Origin: Rufibacter roseus
Lineage (GTDB): Bacteria; Bacteroidota; Bacteroidia; Cytophagales; Hymenobacteraceae
DNA: 37,065 bases
Direction: 5' to 3'
Assembly (NCBI RefSeq): GCF_001647285.1
Contig: NZ_LRML01000024.1
Coordinates: forward strand, 1 to 37,065
Every line of letters starts with the position of its first letter. Position 1 is the first letter of the stretch. Below the pieces are notes generated by a model, which ran no database searches, was not told where the DNA came from, and saw only the letters and a list, made by a program, of their open reading frames with translations. Below are positions 34,201 to 37,065 of this stretch, piece by piece. The position numbers and the translations under genes are program-made.

Positions 34201-34400
34201 CATTCTTAGAAAGAACCAGAGTGATAAAAGGTGCTACTATCAGCTTACAAGGTCGTAACTTATTCTTATGGTTGCCAGAGTCTAACCAATGGACTGACCC
34301 TGACTACAACTTTACTGACACAAATGCTATTGGTATTACCACGTTAGGACAAACTCCGCCAACCAGATACTACGGAGCTACTCTTTCTATTAATTTCTAA
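31272..34400 (+). CDS. SusC/RagA-family TonB-linked outer-membrane transporter
   Basis: This 1042-residue TonB-dependent outer-membrane channel imports oligomers in complex with its SusD-type lipoprotein. A signal peptide (MKKILLLSLFFLSVLLPEAMA, cleavage after Ala21) is followed by a carboxypeptidase-regulatory-like domain (about 24-98, ITGRVTEGATGEGMPGVTVQ). Then come the TonB-box-like MGEVVVVGAG (103-112) and the plug domain (about 115-235) with GKVAGLQI and ALYGSDASNGALVITTKKGK. The 22-strand barrel fills the rest and ends in the beta-signal GATLSINF. There is no N-terminal STN domain, so sigma/anti-sigma signalling through this receptor is not expected. The susD-type gene starts 11 nt downstream. 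The plug has DNVIVP where many homologues have DG-V/I-P, a minor deviation. The substrate is unknown. Confidence 0.95.
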   Translation: MKKILLLSLFFLSVLLPEAMAQTKTITGRVTEGATGEGMPGVTVQLKGTSTAAPTDVNGNYTITVPSTAGTLVFSFIGYTDQEVSIGNRTTVNVQMRPDAIAMGEVVVVGAGGIERQVKEQGYSTTQVTNEELTQGRSPNIATGLTGKVAGLQINAVGSGVNPTVRVVLRGNRSLLGNNQALIVLDNVIVPNEILGNLNPEDIENISVLNGAAGAALYGSDASNGALVITTKKGKRGVTSVRVAHTTTLEQVSFFPKLQTSFGSGYEPGVPEYVPYENQQYGPRFDGSMVQIGKPLADGSVQTVPYSARDDKFDFWETGVQNQTDVSLSAGSDRSNFYMSAQRFNSQGTTPGDEYDRIAVRVNGAYDVTPKLKFSFNTNFTQNEYDITSATAAAYQYLLNTPAHIPLLNYRDWRNNPFANPNGYFNEYYPNPYFAIDNNRQNSRNNYLIGNVEVKFAPVDWMDVTYRIGLSNRNYINKSTTGIFTYTPYTKSISPSKTDVAGGVSDNALSTNQLNSDLLVGFYKDLNEDFEVKLILGNAIRENRQNSIGISANGLVIPGLYNVTNRIGNPGAGEGSYLARQVGVFGDVTVGFRDYLFLHVTGRNDWTSILEEENRSFFYPSVDVAFTASEAIPVLQDNQFVNNLKLRAGWAKVGQVNLASSGRPFGAYSLLPTFGVGGGFPFGSVSGFTVGNQIVAPNLKPEITTSLEFGFDAVLVKEMVETKFTYYSTSTENQTLPAQLSTATGFTTLLTNTGEVTNKGIETVLRVTPYRTENLTVTVGGNYTYNENRVESIAADLPRLALSTGGAAQVYAEAGNMFPILRGTDFARDPQGRIIVDRHSGYPTNALEPVNLGNTEPMHRLGLDFEVRFLKNFRFTTLFEYRGNFYRYHNGGSTFDFSGASERSASFNRDRFVIPNSVYEDPENPGTYIPNTNITVANGSADFWANGRIMDVASTYVSRADYWRLREASLAFEVPRAFLERTRVIKGATISLQGRNLFLWLPESNQWTDPDYNFTDTNAIGITTLGQTPPTRYYGATLSINF

Positions 34401-34411
34401 AATCGGTGAAA

Positions 34412-36007
34412 ATGAAAAAAATATATAGATATTTTTTATGTGGAGTGATGGCCCTGACGGCGTTGTCATGCGACAGCTTCTTAGATGTCAATGAGAACCC
34501 CAACGAGGCAACTTCTACTACTCCTCAGCTTGTGCTTCCTACTGCATTAGCAGCAACAGCCTCTAATTCGGTTTCTTATACAGACTACGGATCATTTCTG
34601 GTTGGTTATATTGTGAATGCAGGCGGATTTGGAGGCTGGAGCACTCAGTTTACCTATGCGTACACTACAGCTAACTATGGCGGTCTGTGGAGCAGCACTT
34701 ATGATAACCTAAATGATTATCATTACATAGAGACTACAGCTAGCGGCAATGAGGAATTAGCTTACTATGAGGCTATAGGCAAAATCATGAAAGCATATAA
34801 CTTTCAGTTGTTGGTAGATACTTATGGTAATGTGCCTTACACCGAAGCTTTGCAAGGAGGGGGGAACCTTACTCCGTCTTATGACAATGGTGAGGAAATT
34901 TATCAGGATTTAGTAGAGCAGTTAGACGCTGCCGTGGCACTGATAGATAATGCATCAACTAGTACTTTAGCAGTATCGGCAAACAGTGATATTATGTTTG
35001 GCGGCAATATGGGGCGTTGGACAAGATTTGCTAATACTCTTAAACTAAGACTATTAGTGAGAGCGTCTAGAAAACCAGGTGCTACCGTTCCTGGTTGGGT
35101 GACAACTCAACTTAATGAGTTTACTGCCTCAACCCCATTCTTACAAGAAGATGCAGTTGTAAACCCTGGTTACCTGCCTAACGCTGGTCAGCAGAACCCG
35201 TTGTGGAACCTGTATCATTCTGATGCCGCTGGTGCCACTACAGCTACCGGACGTTCACGTATACCAAGCCGTTACGTATTTAGCTTCTATGGTGGAACTG
35301 GTGCTAAAATTGTTGATGATACAAGAGGAGCCCTAATCTACAGAGGCTTCCCTAATTCTACCCCTGTTAATCAATTAGGTGTGAATGATAATGATGTGCC
35401 TACCGCTCCAAGCAATAGCATTGCATGGTATACTGGTACAGGTACAGGTTTATCTGCGGCCAATACAACTGGTATTTTTAAGGGACGTACCATGGGGCAA
35501 CCTCTTATGCTTGCGGCTGAAAGCCATTTCTTGCAGGCCGAAGCCAGAGCCAGAGGTTTTATCACTGGTGACGCTAAATCTGCCTTTAGAGCGGGTATTG
35601 AATCATCTTTCCGTTATTTAATGAAAGATGTGACAGGGGCTGTTGTGGGTGACCCAGTAGCTGCTACCAATGCTTACATTGCTGCAAACCAAGATAATGA
35701 CTTAGTTAATTTTGATTTAGCTACCAGTTTAGATCAGCAAATGGAGGCAATTATTACTCAAAAGTATATTGCTTTGAACTTCCTGTTCGGCCACGAAGCC
35801 TGGAATGAGTTTAGAAGAACCGGATACCCTGCTGTTTCTGGCACTTCTGCAACTAGTACCTTTGCTTCCACAGGTTCAACTTCTCCACGTGCCGATAGAC
35901 TTCCGTTAAGGATTTTATACCCTGCATCTGAATATTCGTTAAACCCGAATAATGCACCATCAGGGGTTACTCCTTTTGACAATCCTATTTTCTGGGACGT
36001 AGACTAA
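34412..36007 (+). CDS. SusD/RagB-family lipoprotein (SusD-like_2)
   Basis: This surface lipoprotein acts as the lid and ligand-binding partner of the SusC-type channel. I take the ATG at 34412 (531 residues) rather than the in-frame GTG at 34406, because it gives MKKIYRYFLCGVMALTALSC with lipobox ALSC and acylated Cys20. The mature N-terminus (DSFLDVNENPNEATSTTPQL) is the classic start of the SusD-like_2 group. TPR-like helices follow, with YYEAIGKIMKAYNFQLLVDT, GNVPYTEALQG, RWTRFANTLKLRLLVRAS and the late ITQKYIALNFLFGHEAWNEF. The end NPNNAPSG...DNPIFWD is also typical. It lies 11 nt after susC, and the DUF1735-type gene follows 20 nt later, so all three form one operon. Confidence 0.94.
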   Translation: MKKIYRYFLCGVMALTALSCDSFLDVNENPNEATSTTPQLVLPTALAATASNSVSYTDYGSFLVGYIVNAGGFGGWSTQFTYAYTTANYGGLWSSTYDNLNDYHYIETTASGNEELAYYEAIGKIMKAYNFQLLVDTYGNVPYTEALQGGGNLTPSYDNGEEIYQDLVEQLDAAVALIDNASTSTLAVSANSDIMFGGNMGRWTRFANTLKLRLLVRASRKPGATVPGWVTTQLNEFTASTPFLQEDAVVNPGYLPNAGQQNPLWNLYHSDAAGATTATGRSRIPSRYVFSFYGGTGAKIVDDTRGALIYRGFPNSTPVNQLGVNDNDVPTAPSNSIAWYTGTGTGLSAANTTGIFKGRTMGQPLMLAAESHFLQAEARARGFITGDAKSAFRAGIESSFRYLMKDVTGAVVGDPVAATNAYIAANQDNDLVNFDLATSLDQQMEAIITQKYIALNFLFGHEAWNEFRRTGYPAVSGTSATSTFASTGSTSPRADRLPLRILYPASEYSLNPNNAPSGVTPFDNPIFWDVD

Positions 36008-36027
36008 CATCATTAAATTAAATTAAG

Positions 36028-36870
36028 ATGAAAAAGATATTTAACTTGTTTTTAGTAGCCCTGGGTGTAACAGGGCTTACTTCATGCCTCGATGAAGAAC
36101 CTTTCTTCAATCCCGAGGAAGTGCAGAATGTAATTGAGTTTTACAGCTCAAACAATCTGGCACCTGCTTCTACTGCAACTGCCGTTTATCCTATGTTTAG
36201 GAACTCTGTAGAAATTGCCCCTGAAGTAGATTTGCCAATTGTTATCAAGTATGCAGGACCAAACGTTGCTCCAGAGGACATTACAGTTACTGTTGCCATT
36301 GCTGATGCTGGTATAATAGAAGAGTATAACGAAGATCAGGATGAGCACTTTGTCTTGTTACCTTCTGAGTGGTATTCTATGCCTACCACTACTGTAACCA
36401 TACCTAAAGGCCAACGTGAGGCTACCCTTACCATCAAGGTTAGATCTGATATGTTTGACTATGATAATAGCTATGCATTGCCATTAACCATTACAAGTGC
36501 TAGCCAAGGTATTATCAGTGGTAACTTTAATACAGCTGTATTTGCGATAGGCCCTAAAAACAAATATCATGGTTTGTATACCAATACCTTTAGCAGAACC
36601 AGAAGAGATGGCTCTGTAATAGTAAGCGGTACAAACACAGCTGAATTGACCACAACAGGTGCCAATTCTCTACTTGGTAATTTAATTGGTTACTATTCAA
36701 ACCTTCAGTACATGTCTATTGATCCAGCAACCAATAAAATAACTGTTACTTCTCCTGGTATAGCTATCACTGAAGATGTAAGCTACTATGACCCGGCTAC
36801 CAGGATTATCCATATCCAGTATGTTGCTCTTAATACTGTTATGAAGCAAACTTTGGTGCCAAGGTTCTAA
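36028..36870 (+). CDS. DUF1735 (BT_3987-type) surface lipoprotein
   Basis: This 280-residue lipoprotein has the signal MKKIFNLFLVALGVTGLTSC and acylated Cys20, followed by the acidic LDEEPFF. Residues about 35-165 form the DUF1735 beta-sandwich domain (VEIAPEVDLPIVIKYAGPN, FVLLPSEWYSMP, TVTIPKGQREATLTIKV, SYALPLTITSAS). The rest (about 175-280) is a second beta-rich domain, similar to those on glycan-binding lipoproteins (DUF4361-like by eye). Such proteins are usually the third gene of SusCD operons and help bind substrate on the cell surface. DUF1735 domains are often found with GH18 enzymes, but no glycosidase is present here. A strong terminator follows 20 nt after the stop, ending the operon. 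Confidence 0.88.
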   Translation: MKKIFNLFLVALGVTGLTSCLDEEPFFNPEEVQNVIEFYSSNNLAPASTATAVYPMFRNSVEIAPEVDLPIVIKYAGPNVAPEDITVTVAIADAGIIEEYNEDQDEHFVLLPSEWYSMPTTTVTIPKGQREATLTIKVRSDMFDYDNSYALPLTITSASQGIISGNFNTAVFAIGPKNKYHGLYTNTFSRTRRDGSVIVSGTNTAELTTTGANSLLGNLIGYYSNLQYMSIDPATNKITVTSPGIAITEDVSYYDPATRIIHIQYVALNTVMKQTLVPRF

Positions 36871-36889
36871 TCATTCCATCACAGTAAAT

Positions 36890-36925
36890 AAAAAAGGCCC
36901 TTTCTTTTGAAAGGGCCTTTTTTAT
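36890..36925 (+). terminator. Terminator of the susC operon
   Basis: AAAAAAGGCCCTTTC (36890-36904) pairs perfectly with GAAAGGGCCTTTTTT (36909-36923) around TTTT. Confidence 0.9.
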
Positions 36926-37035
36926 TGTGATTTAAAGATCGTGAAGATCAAGATTCTAGCTTAGGCTGCTTTCTAATTAACTTCTAAGAAGTTACTTGCT
37001 CTGTTTATCAGAAAGTACATTTATACTAAAAAAGG

Positions 37036-37065
37036 AGAAGGCCATCCAGTACTGGATGGCCTTCT
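37036..37065. terminator. Second palindrome/terminator at the window edge
   Basis: AGAAGGCCATCCAGT (37036-37050) and ACTGGATGGCCTTCT (37051-37065) are perfect inverted arms and run to the last base of the window. A-rich sequence before it suggests a bidirectional terminator whose T-run lies outside the window. Confidence 0.6.

Noticed and set aside
31272..34400. Sensing (STN-type) TonB receptor controlling an ECF sigma factor
   Set aside because: The N-terminus goes straight from the signal peptide to a carboxypeptidase-regulatory-like domain, with no STN domain, and no sigma or anti-sigma gene is adjacent.
34406..34411. GTG start for the SusD-type gene
   Set aside because: The ATG two codons later gives a standard MKK lipoprotein signal; the GTG adds only two residues and has no better support.

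Overview
The window looks like chromosome of a Bacteroidota bacterium, most likely of the Hymenobacteraceae/Cytophagales type (Rufibacter- or Pontibacter-like). That rests on three type IX secretion (T9SS) C-terminal sorting tails, a SusC/SusD/DUF1735 outer-membrane operon, starts mostly without Shine-Dalgarno sequences, and a lipoprotein/outer-membrane-rich gene set. The genus is an inference. No tRNA, rRNA, CRISPR array, transposase or phage gene was seen.

Layout. 1-1767 (minus): a lysylphosphatidylglycerol-synthase-like membrane protein (cut by the window edge), overlapping the 3' end of scpA. 2066-7175 (plus): dxs, a small secreted protein of unknown function, an aldo/keto reductase and an alpha/beta hydrolase, separated by gaps rich in palindromes. 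7590-10517: a large secreted BNR/Asp-box (VPS10-like) propeller protein. 10622-11080 (minus): a stand-alone response regulator. 11479-12483: a lipoprotein of unknown function. 12868-23872: three consecutive secreted T9SS cargo proteins that share a beta-propeller domain and near-identical sorting tails. The third, of 1814 residues, also carries a phosphodiester glycosidase (NAGPA), a golvesin-like domain, a calcineurin-like phosphoesterase, a CHRD-like domain and an OB-like module. 24088-24435: a small Cys-rich lipoprotein. 24611-25600 (minus): asd. 25777-28353: a lamin-tail-domain surface protein. 28514-29272: a TauE/SafE permease. 29488-30591: a DUF6588-like outer-membrane protein. 31272-36870: a susC-susD-DUF1735 lipoprotein operon behind a long AT-rich leader.

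How the genes fit together. Housekeeping genes (scpA, dxs, asd) are interleaved with an envelope and secretion programme. The propeller trio is the most distinctive block. Its paralogues look like a locally amplified family. The largest member joins an enzyme that removes sugars from sugar-phosphodiesters to a phosphoesterase, which suggests outside-the-cell processing of phosphoglycans or teichoic-acid-like polymers. The SusCD-type operon at the right end should import an oligomer across the outer membrane, but no degrading enzyme lies with it in the window.

Structure beyond genes. About 13 copies of a roughly 40-nt imperfect palindrome (arms CTGTTTTAGGC / GCCTAAAACAG, core TTTTTCTAAAAA) lie in the gaps from 1.8 to 29.4 kb. 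Five directly abut the T-run of a Rho-independent terminator. None was seen in the susCD region. The gaps at 5.9-6.4 kb and 7.2-7.5 kb hold further inverted repeats, including a 143-bp unit bounded by 16-nt inverted arms.
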